Shown here piece after piece: positions 28,309 to 36,702 of a stretch of DNA of 61,790 bases. A program made the translations under genes and the position numbers. Position 1 is the first letter of the stretch. Each line of letters begins with the position of its first letter. Source of the DNA: Neoroseomonas rubea (GTDB lineage: Bacteria > Pseudomonadota > Alphaproteobacteria > Acetobacterales > Acetobacteraceae); NCBI RefSeq assembly GCF_016106015.1, contig NZ_JACADQ010000004.1:1-61790 (forward strand), read 5' to 3'. The notes under the pieces are model-generated. The model did no database searches. It was not told where the DNA came from and was given only the letters and a program-made list of their open reading frames with translations.

Positions 28309-28608
28309 CTAGACAACCATCCGGTCGGCCGTCGCCTGCAGGCGACGGGCGGAGGCGAGCGCCTTCTCGATCTCGATGGCGGTGGTGTCGAGCGCGTTGC
28401 GGTAGCCGTTCACGCTCTGGCCAAGCTTGGCCATGGTGCGGGAGAGGTCGCCGATGGCGCTGCGCAGCCCGGCGGTGGCCTGGGACTGCTCGCCGATCGC
28501 CTCGTCCAGGCGGCGCAGCGCGAGGCGGAGGCGGTCCTCCGGGCGCTGCGGGAACATCGAGATCGCCGCCTGGGGCGTTGAGGGAAGGGCGGTGTCGGTA
28601 GCGGACAT
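28309..28608 (-). CDS. Unknown 99-aa helical protein with a CtrA box upstream
   Basis: I do not recognise a named family. The protein is small and cytoplasmic, with no signal peptide. From about residue 20 it is almost wholly helical with heptad spacing (EDRLRLALRRLDEAI, LSRTMAKLGQSVNGYRNAL, IEIEKALASARRLQ), so a coiled coil is likely. The ATG at 28608 has a weak GAGG upstream; a second ATG at 28557 (MFPQRPEDRL) is possible. A perfect TTAA-N7-TTAA site lies 19-33 bp before the first ATG, suggesting cell-cycle or motility-type control. A role in division, polarity or flagellar function would fit but is inference. Confidence 0.72.
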   Translation of the reverse strand: MSATDTALPSTPQAAISMFPQRPEDRLRLALRRLDEAIGEQSQATAGLRSAIGDLSRTMAKLGQSVNGYRNALDTTAIEIEKALASARRLQATADRMVV

Positions 28609-28626
28609 GGGACCTCGCTCAGGGCG

Positions 28627-28641
28627 TTAATGGACCATTAA
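28627..28641. promoter_or_regulatory. CtrA-type binding site, perfect TTAA-N7-TTAA palindrome
   Basis: The bases read TTAATGGACCATTAA, exactly the alphaproteobacterial CtrA consensus TTAA-N7-TTAA. They sit inside a 17-bp perfect palindrome GTTAATGGACCATTAAC (28626-28642). The site lies in the 253-bp AT-richer gap between the divergent genes starting at 28608 (minus) and 28862 (plus). It is 19-33 bp before the minus-strand ATG, close enough to repress or to drive a nearly leaderless transcript, and about 220 bp before the plus-strand gene. I saw no other full CtrA box in the window. Confidence 0.6.
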
Positions 28642-28861
28642 CCCACTTTCGCGACCGAGGCGAGTGTAAATTGTCTCTTAATCCGTAGATTGTCGCGAAA
28701 TTCCGCGAATCGATCCCCGGGCCAGTTACGCGTTGCCGCGCGGGGTAACGCATAAGGCGCGGAGCAAGTATCGCGCCCCCCCCGTCCGTGCCGCAAGCCG
28801 CGTCGCGGCTTCGTTTGCGCCCCGGCCTCGTCTACAAGCCGCCGCGGAGGTTCCACGCATC

Positions 28862-30160
28862 ATGGGCATCGCCCTCGAGATCGGCTTCATCATCCTGCTC
28901 GTCCTGCTCAACGGCGTCTTCGCAATGAGCGAACTGGCCATCGTCTCGGCGCGGCGGTCGCGCCTGCTCGCTCTCCAGCGGCGCGGCAGCCTGGGCGCGG
29001 AGGCCGCGATCGCGCTGGCCGAGGACCCGCAGCGCTTCCTGCCGACGGTGCAGGTCGGCATTACCATGGTCGGCATCTTCGCCGGCGCCTATGGCGGCGC
29101 GACGCTCGCGACGACCCTGGGCGCGGTCTTCGATGCGATCCCCGGCGTCGCCCCCTATGGCGACGAGATCGCCTTCGCGATCGTGGTCGTTCTGATCACC
29201 TATCTCAGCCTCATCCTGGGCGAACTGGTTCCGAAGCAGGTGGCGCTGCGCAACCCCGAACGCGTCGCCATCCTCGTCTCCCGCCCGCTCGCCGCGCTCG
29301 CGCGCTACTCCGCCCCGGTCGTCTGGGTGCTCGGAAAATCCTCTGCGCTCGTGCTGGGCCTGTTCGGCCCGCCGCCGCCGCCCGAGCAGTCGGTGACGGA
29401 AGAGGAGGTGAAGGCGGTCGTCGCCGAGGGCGCCCAGGCCGGCGCGCTCGAGACCGAGGAACGGCACATGATCGAGCGCGTGCTGCGCCTGGCCGACAAG
29501 CCCGTGCGCGCGCTGATGACGCCACGCAACGATCTCGCCTGGCTCGACCGTTCCGACACGGCGGAGGAGATCGCGAAGGCCCTGCGCGGCAGCGAAATGA
29601 CGCGTTTCATCGTTGCCGACGGCCGCGTCGACAATGTGGTCGGCGTGGTCGTGGCCAAGGACCTGCTCGACCAGATGCTGGCCGGCGAGCCCATGTCGCT
29701 TGCCAGCGCGACGCGCCAGCCCTTGGTGCTGCCGGACACGCTCTCCGCGCTCGATGCGCTGGAGAGGCTCCGCGGCGACCGTCTCGGCATGGCGCTGGTG
29801 ATGGACGAGTACGGGTCCTTCGAAGGTGTGGTCACGGCCTCGGATTTGCTGGAGGCGATCGTCGGGGAACTCGGCGTGGCCGAGCACATGGAGGCCGGCG
29901 TTGCGGTCGAGCGGCACGACGGATCCCTGCTGCTCGATGGCTCCATGCCGTCGGATGAGCTGCGCGCGCGGCTTGAACTGCCGGAACTGCCCGCCGCGGG
30001 CACCTACCACACGGTCGCGGGGCTGATGCTCGCCCTGCTGCAGCGCGTGCCGAAGGAGGGCGACCGCATCGTCTGGGCCGGCTGGCGCTTCGAGATCGTC
30101 GACATGGATGGGCGCCGCGTCGACAAGGTGATGGCCAGCCGGGAGGAAGCGGCCTCCTGA
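28862..30160 (+). CDS. CorC/HlyC (hemolysin) family membrane protein with CBS domains
   Basis: This inner-membrane protein of 432 aa belongs to the CNNM/CorC family, proposed to move Mg2+/Co2+ or control their export. Three hydrophobic segments in the first about 150 residues form the DUF21 domain (opening GIALEIGFIILLVLLNGVFAMSE, split by position 20). Two CBS motifs follow (residues about 205-330, MTPRNDLAWLD and VMDEYGSFEGVVTASDLLE), then the small CorC_HlyC domain at the end. I chose the ATG at 28862 with GGAGG at 28846-28850; the frame continues to 28733 but without family similarity. True hemolytic activity is not implied. Confidence 0.9.
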   Translation: MGIALEIGFIILLVLLNGVFAMSELAIVSARRSRLLALQRRGSLGAEAAIALAEDPQRFLPTVQVGITMVGIFAGAYGGATLATTLGAVFDAIPGVAPYGDEIAFAIVVVLITYLSLILGELVPKQVALRNPERVAILVSRPLAALARYSAPVVWVLGKSSALVLGLFGPPPPPEQSVTEEEVKAVVAEGAQAGALETEERHMIERVLRLADKPVRALMTPRNDLAWLDRSDTAEEIAKALRGSEMTRFIVADGRVDNVVGVVVAKDLLDQMLAGEPMSLASATRQPLVLPDTLSALDALERLRGDRLGMALVMDEYGSFEGVVTASDLLEAIVGELGVAEHMEAGVAVERHDGSLLLDGSMPSDELRARLELPELPAAGTYHTVAGLMLALLQRVPKEGDRIVWAGWRFEIVDMDGRRVDKVMASREEAAS

Positions 30161-30161
30161 C

Positions 30162-30638
30162 CTACTTGCCGGCGCTTTTCACGATGGGTGCGACGAATTG
30201 CGGCTCCGTGTCCCAGGGGAACAGGATCCAGGTGTCCTGGGACACTTCCGTGATGAAGGTGTCCACGGTCGGCTTGCCCGCGGGCTTGGCGTAGACCGTT
30301 GCGAAATGCGCCTTCGGCAGCAGGGCGCGGATGACACGCGCCGTGGTGCCCGTGTCCACCAGGTCGTCCAGGATCAGCCAGCCCTCGCCGTCGCCCGCCG
30401 CGACCGGGGGCTTGGCGACGCGTGGCGCGCCGCGCTTCTCCTCGTCATAGGTGACGATGGAAACACTCTCGATCAGCCGGCAGTCGAGTTCCCGCGCGAT
30501 GATGGCGGCGGGAATGAGCCCGCCACGGGTGATCGCGACGATGCCGCGATAGGGGCCCTTTTCCAGCAGCCGCCAGGCGAGCGCCTTGCTGTCCCGGTGC
30601 AACTGGTCCCAGCTGACCGTGTAGTATCTCTGCGCCAT
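30162..30638 (-). CDS. gpt: Xanthine-guanine phosphoribosyltransferase
   Basis: This purine-salvage enzyme converts guanine or xanthine plus PRPP to GMP or XMP. It is 158 aa, close to E. coli Gpt. The PRPP-binding loop is LILDDLVDTGTTA, the N-terminal ITRGGLIPAA loop is the conserved Arg-Gly-Gly PPi loop, and FPWDTEPQ near the C terminus is typical of XGPRT. It overlaps the stop of the csaA-like gene by 1 bp (TGATG), so the two are probably co-transcribed. It ends 1 bp from the convergent CorC-type gene. PRPP made by the phosphonate pathway elsewhere in the window would be a co-substrate. Confidence 0.92.
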   Translation of the reverse strand: MAQRYYTVSWDQLHRDSKALAWRLLEKGPYRGIVAITRGGLIPAAIIARELDCRLIESVSIVTYDEEKRGAPRVAKPPVAAGDGEGWLILDDLVDTGTTARVIRALLPKAHFATVYAKPAGKPTVDTFITEVSQDTWILFPWDTEPQFVAPIVKSAGK

Positions 30639-30979
30639 CAGAACATCTTCCCCCCGTCGGGCACCCTGAGGTCGGGCTTCAGTAGCACCACCGCCCCGTT
30701 CTCGTCCGGCACGCCGAGGACGAGCACCTCGCTCTCGAAGCCGGCGATCTTCCGCGGCGGGAAGTTCACCACCGCCATCACCTGCCGCCCGATCAGCCGG
30801 TCCGGTGCGTAATGCGCCGTGATCTGGGCGGAGGAGCGCTTCACGCCGAGGCTGCCGCCGAAATCGATCCAGAGGCGGATCGATGGCTTGCGGGCCTCTG
30901 GGAAGGGCTGGGCATCGACGATGGTGCCGGCCCGGATGTCGATCCGGTCGAAATCCTCGATGGTCGCGGTGCCGCTCAT
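30638..30979 (-). CDS. csaA: CsaA-like tRNA-binding domain protein
   Basis: This is a stand-alone EMAP/CsaA-type OB-fold protein of 113 aa, close to the length of B. subtilis CsaA, which binds tRNA and has chaperone-like activity. The family pattern is seen in FDRIDIRAGTIVDAQPFPEA at the N terminus and IGRQVMAVVNFPPRKIAGF plus ESEVLVLGV in the C-terminal half. It lacks a synthetase domain. I chose the ATG at 30979, with GGGGG upstream and the family N terminus MSGTATIEDFDRIDIR; an upstream frame reaching 31096 has no similarity. It heads the two-gene unit with gpt. Confidence 0.85.
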   Translation of the reverse strand: MSGTATIEDFDRIDIRAGTIVDAQPFPEARKPSIRLWIDFGGSLGVKRSSAQITAHYAPDRLIGRQVMAVVNFPPRKIAGFESEVLVLGVPDENGAVVLLKPDLRVPDGGKMF

Positions 30980-31101
30980 GGCGCCCCCCTTAGACCGGGT
31001 CGCTTCCGATGCGAAGGGCTGACCCGCGCCAAGCGGGGCTTTCCCTGCCGGGCGTCCCGATGCATGAGGTGCGCAATTCCCAGGAAACGGACTCATTCAA
31101 G

Positions 31102-32706
31102 ATGCGTGACTTCCACCTGCCCGGCCGCAGCCCCGCCTATGGCACGAATGGCATGGCCGCCACCTCCATGCCTCAGGCGACGCTCGCCGCGCTCGACATC
31201 CTGCGCGCCGGGGGCAATGCGCTGGACGCCGCCATCGCGGCCTGCGCCGTGCAATGCGTGATCGAGCCGCACAGCACCGGCATCGGCGGCGACTGTTTTT
31301 GTCTGTACGTCCCGGCAGGATCCTCGCAGGTGATCGCGCTGAACGGCTCGGGCCGCGCGCCCGCCGGTGCGACGCCCGAGGCGCTGCGCGCCGCGGGGCT
31401 GACGGCGATGGTCAACACCTCCGCGCATTCGGTCACCGTGCCGGGGGCCATCAGCGCCTGGGAACTGCTCAACCGCACCCATGGGCGGCTCGGCCTCGAC
31501 GCGATCCTCCAGCCCGCGATCCGCTATGCCGAGGAAGGCTTCGCCGTCTCCCCGCGCGTGGCGACTGACTGGCAGGGCTCGGTCGGCAAGCTGATGAAGC
31601 ACGAGGCCTCGGCCCGGCGCTTCCTCAAGGGTGGCGAGGCGCCGACGCTCGGCAGCCGCTTCGTGCAGCCGGAACTGGCCCGCACGCTGCGGGCCATCGC
31701 CGCGCGTGGCAAGAAGGCCTTCTATGAGGGCGAGGTCGCGGCCGACATCGTCGCGACGCTGCGCGCCGCCGGCGGCACGCATACCGAGGAGGACTTCGCC
31801 CGCGGCGCCGATGTCGCGGAGTTCGTCGAGCCGATCTCGATCGACTGGCGCGGCATGCAGGTCTTCCAGTGCCCGCCGAACGGCGTCGGCATGCATGTGC
31901 TCCAGATCCTCGGCATCCTCGGCAAGAAGGCGACGCCGGAGCAGGGGCCCTGGAGCGCCGAGCGCTACCATCGCCACATCGAGGCCGCGCGCCTCGTCTA
32001 CCGCGACCGCGACGCCTTCCTCGCCGACCCCTCCATGGTTGACGTGCCGGTCGCGAAGCTGCTGTCGGACGAGTATCTCGGCCGGCTCGCCGGGATCATC
32101 CGCGACGAGGCCGCGATGGCCGAACTGCCGCCGGCCGGCGAGAGCGACTTCGCCCGGCACAAGGACACGGTCTACCTGTGTGTCGTGGACAAGGACGGCA
32201 ATGCCTGTTCCTTCATCAACTCGCTGTTCGAGGGCTTCGGCTCCGGCATCCTCGCCGAGAAGGCCGGGGTGATGCTGCAGAACCGCGGCTTCGGTTTCCG
32301 CCTGCAGGAAGGTCATCCGAACTGCATCGCGCCGAATAAGCGGCCGCTGCACACCATCATCCCCGGCATGGTGATGAAGGACGGCCAGGCCATCATGCCC
32401 TATGGCGTCATGGGCGGGCGCTTCCAGCCGACCGGCCAGACCCTGTTCCTGACCAACCATTTCGAGTTCGGCCTCGACGTGCAGCAGGCGATCGACCATC
32501 CGCGCCTGATGCCGCAGGACGGCAAGGTGCAGGTGGAACGCGGCATTCCCGGCAGCGTGGTCGATCGCCTGAACCGGCTCGGCCATACCTGCGAACTGAT
32601 CGACAAGCCGCATGGCGGCGGCCAGGCCATCTTCATCGACCGGGAGAAGGGCTGCCTCGTCGGCGGTTCCGACCCGCGCAAGGATGGCTGCGCCCTCGGC
32701 TACTGA
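31102..32706 (+). CDS. Gamma-glutamyltransferase family protein, cytoplasmic (GGT copy 2)
   Basis: This Ntn-hydrolase of 534 aa has the GGT fold but no signal peptide. The predicted autoprocessing nucleophile is Thr356 in KDTVYLCVVD, and GVMGGRFQPTGQ matches the C-terminal GGT region. The segment that holds the gamma-glutamyl carboxylate in classical GGTs reads NGSGRAPA here, so the Arg is shifted. The substrate may be another gamma-glutamyl-like or acyl amide (YwrD-type). I chose the ATG at 31102, with AGGAAA upstream at long spacing; ATGs at 31060 and 31009 are alternatives. The macrodomain gene starts 10 bp downstream, so an operon is likely. Confidence 0.85.
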   Translation: MRDFHLPGRSPAYGTNGMAATSMPQATLAALDILRAGGNALDAAIAACAVQCVIEPHSTGIGGDCFCLYVPAGSSQVIALNGSGRAPAGATPEALRAAGLTAMVNTSAHSVTVPGAISAWELLNRTHGRLGLDAILQPAIRYAEEGFAVSPRVATDWQGSVGKLMKHEASARRFLKGGEAPTLGSRFVQPELARTLRAIAARGKKAFYEGEVAADIVATLRAAGGTHTEEDFARGADVAEFVEPISIDWRGMQVFQCPPNGVGMHVLQILGILGKKATPEQGPWSAERYHRHIEAARLVYRDRDAFLADPSMVDVPVAKLLSDEYLGRLAGIIRDEAAMAELPPAGESDFARHKDTVYLCVVDKDGNACSFINSLFEGFGSGILAEKAGVMLQNRGFGFRLQEGHPNCIAPNKRPLHTIIPGMVMKDGQAIMPYGVMGGRFQPTGQTLFLTNHFEFGLDVQQAIDHPRLMPQDGKVQVERGIPGSVVDRLNRLGHTCELIDKPHGGGQAIFIDREKGCLVGGSDPRKDGCALGY

Positions 32707-32716
32707 GGCACCGGGC

Positions 32717-33220
32717 ATGGCGCTGCGCGCCATCGTCGTCGACATTACGACGCTCGATGTCGACGCGATCGTGAACGCGGCGAATGAACGCCTGGCGATG
32801 GGCGGCGGCGTCTGCGGCGCGATCTTCCGCGCCGCGGGGGCGGACCGGCTGATCGAGGCCTGCCGGCCGCTCGCGCCCTGCCCGACGGGGGAGGCCCGGA
32901 TCACCCCGGGCTTCGCGCTCAAGGCGCGGCACGTCATCCACGCCGTCGGGCCGGTGTGGCGCGGCGGTGGGGCGGGTGAGCCGGCGCTCCTGGCCGCGTG
33001 CTATCGGAACAGCCTCGCGCTGCTCCGCGCGGCGGGCGACCGGTCCATCGCCTTCCCCGCCATCTCCACAGGCACCTTCGGCTACCCCTTGCAGGACGCG
33101 ACCCGGATTGCGGTCGCGACGATGCGGGGGGAAACTTCGGACGACGGCGACCTCGACGTCACCTTCGCCTGCTTCGACCAGCGCACGCGCGATGCTTACG
33201 AAAAGGAACTCGGCGCATGA
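32717..33220 (+). CDS. Macrodomain (ADP-ribose-binding) protein with altered catalytic loop
   Basis: This is a MacroD/YmdB-type macrodomain of 167 aa, a family that binds ADP-ribose and often hydrolyses O-acetyl-ADP-ribose or ADP-ribosylated targets. The ribose loop IVNAAN is intact (Asn20, Asn23) and the phosphate loop AISTGTFGYP is present near residue 115. The catalytic loop normally GGGVDGAIH reads GGGVCGAIF, so the Asp important for hydrolysis is Cys33 and the His is Phe37. It may bind ADP-ribose without the usual hydrolysis, or use a different mechanism. It sits between GGT copy 2 and an amidase whose start it overlaps by 4 bp. Confidence 0.88.
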   Translation: MALRAIVVDITTLDVDAIVNAANERLAMGGGVCGAIFRAAGADRLIEACRPLAPCPTGEARITPGFALKARHVIHAVGPVWRGGGAGEPALLAACYRNSLALLRAAGDRSIAFPAISTGTFGYPLQDATRIAVATMRGETSDDGDLDVTFACFDQRTRDAYEKELGA

Positions 33221-34713
33221 CCGAACCCTGCGACCTCTCGGCCGTCGAGGCCCGCCGCCTGATCGGGCGCCGTGCCCTCTCGCCGGTGGAGCTGCTCGAC
33301 TCCTGCCTGAAGCGGATCGGCGAGGTGAACCACGCCGTCAACGCCATGGTCGCGCTGGACGAGGCGGCGGCCCGCGCGGGCGCCAAGGCGGCGGAAGCGG
33401 CCGTAATGAAGGGCGAGGCGCTCGGCGCCCTGCACGGCCTTCCGGTCGGCATCAAGGACCTGGAGGAGACGAAGGCCCTCGTCACCACCTATGGCAGCCC
33501 GATCTACAAGGACTTTGTCCCGGAAGCCGATTGCGGGATGGTCGCGAACCTTCGCCGCGCAGGCGCGATCGTGATGGGCAAGACGAACACGCCGGAATTC
33601 GGCGCCGGCGCGAACACGCGCAACGCCGTCTATGGCGTGACGGGCAATCCCTTCGACCCGACCAAGTCCGCGGCCGGGTCTTCCGGCGGGTCGGGCGTTG
33701 CGCTTGCCTGCGGCATGGCGCCGATCTGCTCCGGCTCCGACACGGGCGGCTCCCTCCGTAACCCGGCGGCCTTCAACGGCATCGTGGGCTACCGGCCCTC
33801 GCCGGGCGTGGTGCCCTCGGAAAAGCGCGGCCATGGGTGGTCCGGCCTGCCGGTGCTGGGACCGATGGCGCGCAGCGTGCCTGACACCGCGCTGCTGTTC
33901 TCGGCCATGGCGTCGGATGATGCGATGGACCCGCTTGCCTACACGCTGCCCGGTGAAGCGGTGCGCGGCGTGCCCGATCGCTACCATCCGCTGAAGCCGA
34001 TCGACCTCGCCTCGCTGCGGCTCGCGGTCAGCGCCGATTTCGGCCAGGCGCCGGTCGAAAAGCATATCCGGGAGGTCTTCGCAGGCCGCGCCCAGGCGGT
34101 GGCGAAGCTGTTCGGCGTGGCGGAGGAGGCGGACCCCGATTGCCGCGGCGGCGACGAGGCCTTCGAGGTGCTGCGCGCCATGGGCTTCCTCTCCGCGCAT
34201 CTGGAGAAGGTCCGCACCCGCCCGCAGGATGTAGGCCCGAATGTCCGCGCCAATGTCGAGGAAGGGCTGCGCTACACGCTCGAGGACGCGGCGCACGCGA
34301 CCCAGGCGCAGACGCGCATGTACCGTGCGTGGCAGCATTTCTTCGCCCGGCACGACGTGCTGATCACGCCCGCGATCACAATTTCCCCACGGCCGTGGAA
34401 GGAACTCTACCCGGCCGAGATCGACGGCAAGCCGACGCGGACCTACTTCCACTGGCTCGCCTGCGCCTATTACCCGACGCTCTGCGGCCATCCGGCAATT
34501 TCGCTGCCGATGGGGCTGGACCGGCTCGGCATGCCCTTCGGGCTGCAGATCGTGGGACCGCGCGGAGGCGATGCGCTGGTTCTGCGCGTCGCGGCGGCGA
34601 TCGAGGAGGCCTTCGCTCACGACCCGGTGCTGCGCCGGCCGGCGCCGGACCTCGCCGCGCTGCGTGCCGCGCCGGCCATCAAGGAGATGCCCGGCGCGGT
34701 CGGCTGGGACTGA
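33217..34713 (+). CDS. Amidase (amidase-signature family)
   Basis: This is a cytoplasmic amidohydrolase of the GatA/AtzF/acetamidase signature family, 498 aa. The Ser-cisSer-Lys triad is visible: Lys in GIKDLEETK, the first Ser in AAGSSGGSG, and the nucleophile Ser in SDTGGSLRNPA. It lacks GatB or GatC partners and the GatA context, so it is a metabolic amidase acting on carboxamides or peptide amides, not the tRNA amidotransferase. The start overlaps the macrodomain stop (ATGA). A hairpin follows the stop at 34722-34744, which probably ends the GGT-macrodomain-amidase transcript. Confidence 0.88.
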   Translation: MTEPCDLSAVEARRLIGRRALSPVELLDSCLKRIGEVNHAVNAMVALDEAAARAGAKAAEAAVMKGEALGALHGLPVGIKDLEETKALVTTYGSPIYKDFVPEADCGMVANLRRAGAIVMGKTNTPEFGAGANTRNAVYGVTGNPFDPTKSAAGSSGGSGVALACGMAPICSGSDTGGSLRNPAAFNGIVGYRPSPGVVPSEKRGHGWSGLPVLGPMARSVPDTALLFSAMASDDAMDPLAYTLPGEAVRGVPDRYHPLKPIDLASLRLAVSADFGQAPVEKHIREVFAGRAQAVAKLFGVAEEADPDCRGGDEAFEVLRAMGFLSAHLEKVRTRPQDVGPNVRANVEEGLRYTLEDAAHATQAQTRMYRAWQHFFARHDVLITPAITISPRPWKELYPAEIDGKPTRTYFHWLACAYYPTLCGHPAISLPMGLDRLGMPFGLQIVGPRGGDALVLRVAAAIEEAFAHDPVLRRPAPDLAALRAAPAIKEMPGAVGWD

Positions 34714-34721
34714 AACTTGAA

Positions 34722-34744
34722 GGCCGAAGGTTGCACCTTCGGCC
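34722..34744 (+). terminator. Hairpin terminator after the amidase gene
   Basis: A perfect 10-bp stem (GGCCGAAGGT, loop TGC, ACCTTCGGCC) starts 8 bp after the amidase stop, with AA/TT flanks that extend pairing weakly. A short T-run is missing on either strand, so this is a GC-type hairpin terminator. It could serve the convergent lipoprotein gene at 34866 as well. Confidence 0.55.
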
Positions 34745-34865
34745 CCTCAAGCGCCGGCGCTGCGCTTGGCTTCGCCGCACTTGCGGCGGCGCCCATTCGG
34801 GCGCTCGGCCGGCTGCGCCGGCCGCGCCGGCCGCAGGTCTGTTCTTCAGTCGGCGAGGGTGACGC

Positions 34866-35129
34866 CTACCAGTAGGATCGCTGGTAGCCGCGGTCCCGGT
34901 AGTAGCCGGCGTGCCGCCGCTGCTGGTGGTAATAGCCACCCTGGCTGCGGTAGTCGCGGCGGTAGCGCCGGTCGTCGCTGTTGTTGGCGGCGAGCAGCGC
35001 GACGCCGGTCAGCGCCGCGACGCCGCCGCCGAGAGCGAGCGTGCTGCCCCAGTCGGTCGAACCGTCCGGATTGGTGCAGGCGCCGAGCGCGAGGCTGGCG
35101 GAGAGAGCAAGGGCAGGGATGAGACGCAT
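34866..35129 (-). CDS. Small lipoprotein with Tyr/Arg-rich tail, unknown
   Basis: This 87-aa protein has a lipoprotein signal ([18 protein letters not shown], Cys18), a Gly/Ala hydrophobic stretch ([19 protein letters not shown]) that may be a membrane segment, and a very basic Tyr/Arg/Gln tail. The ATG at 35129 follows GGGAGG at good spacing. Small proteins of this shape are common envelope proteins in alphaproteobacteria with no known function. About 120 bp of very GC-rich DNA lies between its stop and the terminator at 34744. Confidence 0.75.
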   Translation of the reverse strand: MRLIPALALSASLALGACTNPDGSTDWGSTLALGGGVAALTGVALLAANNSDDRRYRRDYRSQGGYYHQQRRHAGYYRDRGYQRSYW

Positions 35130-35230
35130 GGCAGGGAACCTCCCGACGCCTGCATTCTTCGCCTGCGCCATGTCGGGCGCGGGGCCTTGCCCTGGCGAAG
35201 CCGCGGCGCCTTCGTGGCGCCGCGCCACAA

Positions 35231-35485
35231 TCAGCCCCGCGGCCCCGAGAAGGCGTTGAAGGTCTGCAGCGTGTAGGTGTCCTTCACGCCGGGCACGGTC
35301 TGGATCTTCTCGACCACGAACAGGCCGATGTCGCGGTCGGCCTCCAGGTAGAACTTCCCGAGCAGGTCGTATTGGCCGGAGATGGAATGCATCTCGGACA
35401 GCTCCTCGATCCCGTCGGCCATGTCGCGGGCGACGCGGTAGGCTTGGCCCATGTCGCACTTGATCATGACGAAGATCGCCCGCAT
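35231..35485 (-). CDS. Stand-alone Lrp/AsnC ligand-binding (RAM) domain protein
   Basis: This 84-aa protein contains only the Lrp/AsnC effector domain, without a DNA-binding helix-turn-helix. The alpha-beta pattern is clear: [20 protein letters not shown] as strand 1 and helix 1, [14 protein letters not shown] as the central strands, and [13 protein letters not shown] at the end. Such stand-alone RAM proteins bind small molecules such as amino acids and may join full Lrp proteins in mixed oligomers. There is no obvious partner next to it. It stands alone, divergent from the orphan ATPase pair. Confidence 0.85.
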   Translation of the reverse strand: MRAIFVMIKCDMGQAYRVARDMADGIEELSEMHSISGQYDLLGKFYLEADRDIGLFVVEKIQTVPGVKDTYTLQTFNAFSGPRG

Positions 35486-35628
35486 CGGCCTGCCTCCAAC
35501 CCGTCCGGTTCCCTCCTAGCACGGGCGGCGGCAACGCGGCATGCTGGCGCGGGAATGGGCGAAACGCCCGAGGCTTGGGCAGGCATACCGGTGGCCATGG
35601 AGTCGCCGGGGCGGGAGGTCGCGGCACG

Positions 35629-36702
35629 ATGGTTGCTAGTCCGGAGGACATGACACAGCTCACCCAGGCGCCCGATCGCGGCGGCCCCGCCCAGCCGCTG
35701 CTCGAAGTCCGTGGCCTCGTGAAGCATTTCCCCATCCGTGGCGGCCTGTTCGGCCGGCAGGTGGCGGTGGTCCGCGCCGTGGACGGGGTGGACCTGACCA
35801 TCCGCAAGGGGGAAACGCTTGGAATCGTCGGCGAGTCCGGCTGCGGCAAGTCCACCACCGCTCGCCTGCTCATGCGCCTTCTCGACCCGGATGCCGGGGA
35901 GATGGTCTTCGATGGCGAATCCGTGGGCGGAAACGACCAGGCGGGCGGCATCGCGCTGCGCGACTATCGCCGCCAGGTGCAGATGGTGTTCCAGGATTCC
36001 TATGCCTCGCTCAATCCGCGCCTGACGATCGAGGAGACGATCGCCTTCGCCCCGAAGGTGCATGGCGTCTCCCCGACCGAGGCGCGGGAACGCTCGCACG
36101 ACCTGCTCGCGGCCGTCGGCCTCGCGCCTGCGCAATTCGCCCGCCGTTATCCGCACGAGCTCTCCGGCGGCCAGCGCCAGCGCATCAACATCGCCCGTGC
36201 GCTCGCTTTGCAGCCGCGCCTCGTGATCCTGGACGAGCCGGTCTCGGCGCTGGACAAGTCTGTCGAGGCGCAGGTGTTGAACCTGCTGATGGACCTCAAG
36301 GAGAAGTTCGGCCTCACCTACGCCTTCATCAGCCACGACCTGAACGTGGTGCAGTACATCAGCGACCGGGTGCTGGTGATGTATCTCGGCAAGGTGGCCG
36401 AGACCGGGCCGGTGGAGGAGATCTACGACCGCCCCGCGCATCCCTACACGCGCGCGCTGCTCGCCTCCCGGCCGTCGATGGATCCGTCGAAGCGGCGGAC
36501 CGAGCCGCCATTGACGGGCGACCCGCCGAACCCGGTCAACCCGCCCTCCGGCTGCCGCTTCCGCACGCGCTGCCCGATGGCCGAGGCGGTCTGCGCCGAG
36601 CGCGAGCCGCCTTCCGCCCACCTGACCGCGGGCCACGAGGCCGCCTGCCACGCCGTCATGCCCGGCAGCGGCCATGGCGCCGCACCGAGGATCGCCGCAT
36701 GA
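35629..36702 (+). CDS. ABC ATP-binding protein, OppF/DppF type, no permease nearby
   Basis: This ATPase of a peptide-type importer is 357 aa. Walker [10 protein letters not shown] lies at residues 68-76, the signature is [15 protein letters not shown], Walker B is [14 protein letters not shown], and the C-terminal extension is [15 protein letters not shown] chose the ATG at 35629, where GGGAGG at 35613-35618 gives 10-bp spacing; the ATG at 35650 has its GGAGG only 2 bp away. It overlaps the next ATPase start by 4 bp. No binding protein or permease lies beside the pair, so it must serve a transporter encoded elsewhere or share the permeases of the other loci. Confidence 0.88.
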   Translation: MVASPEDMTQLTQAPDRGGPAQPLLEVRGLVKHFPIRGGLFGRQVAVVRAVDGVDLTIRKGETLGIVGESGCGKSTTARLLMRLLDPDAGEMVFDGESVGGNDQAGGIALRDYRRQVQMVFQDSYASLNPRLTIEETIAFAPKVHGVSPTEARERSHDLLAAVGLAPAQFARRYPHELSGGQRQRINIARALALQPRLVILDEPVSALDKSVEAQVLNLLMDLKEKFGLTYAFISHDLNVVQYISDRVLVMYLGKVAETGPVEEIYDRPAHPYTRALLASRPSMDPSKRRTEPPLTGDPPNPVNPPSGCRFRTRCPMAEAVCAEREPPSAHLTAGHEAACHAVMPGSGHGAAPRIAA

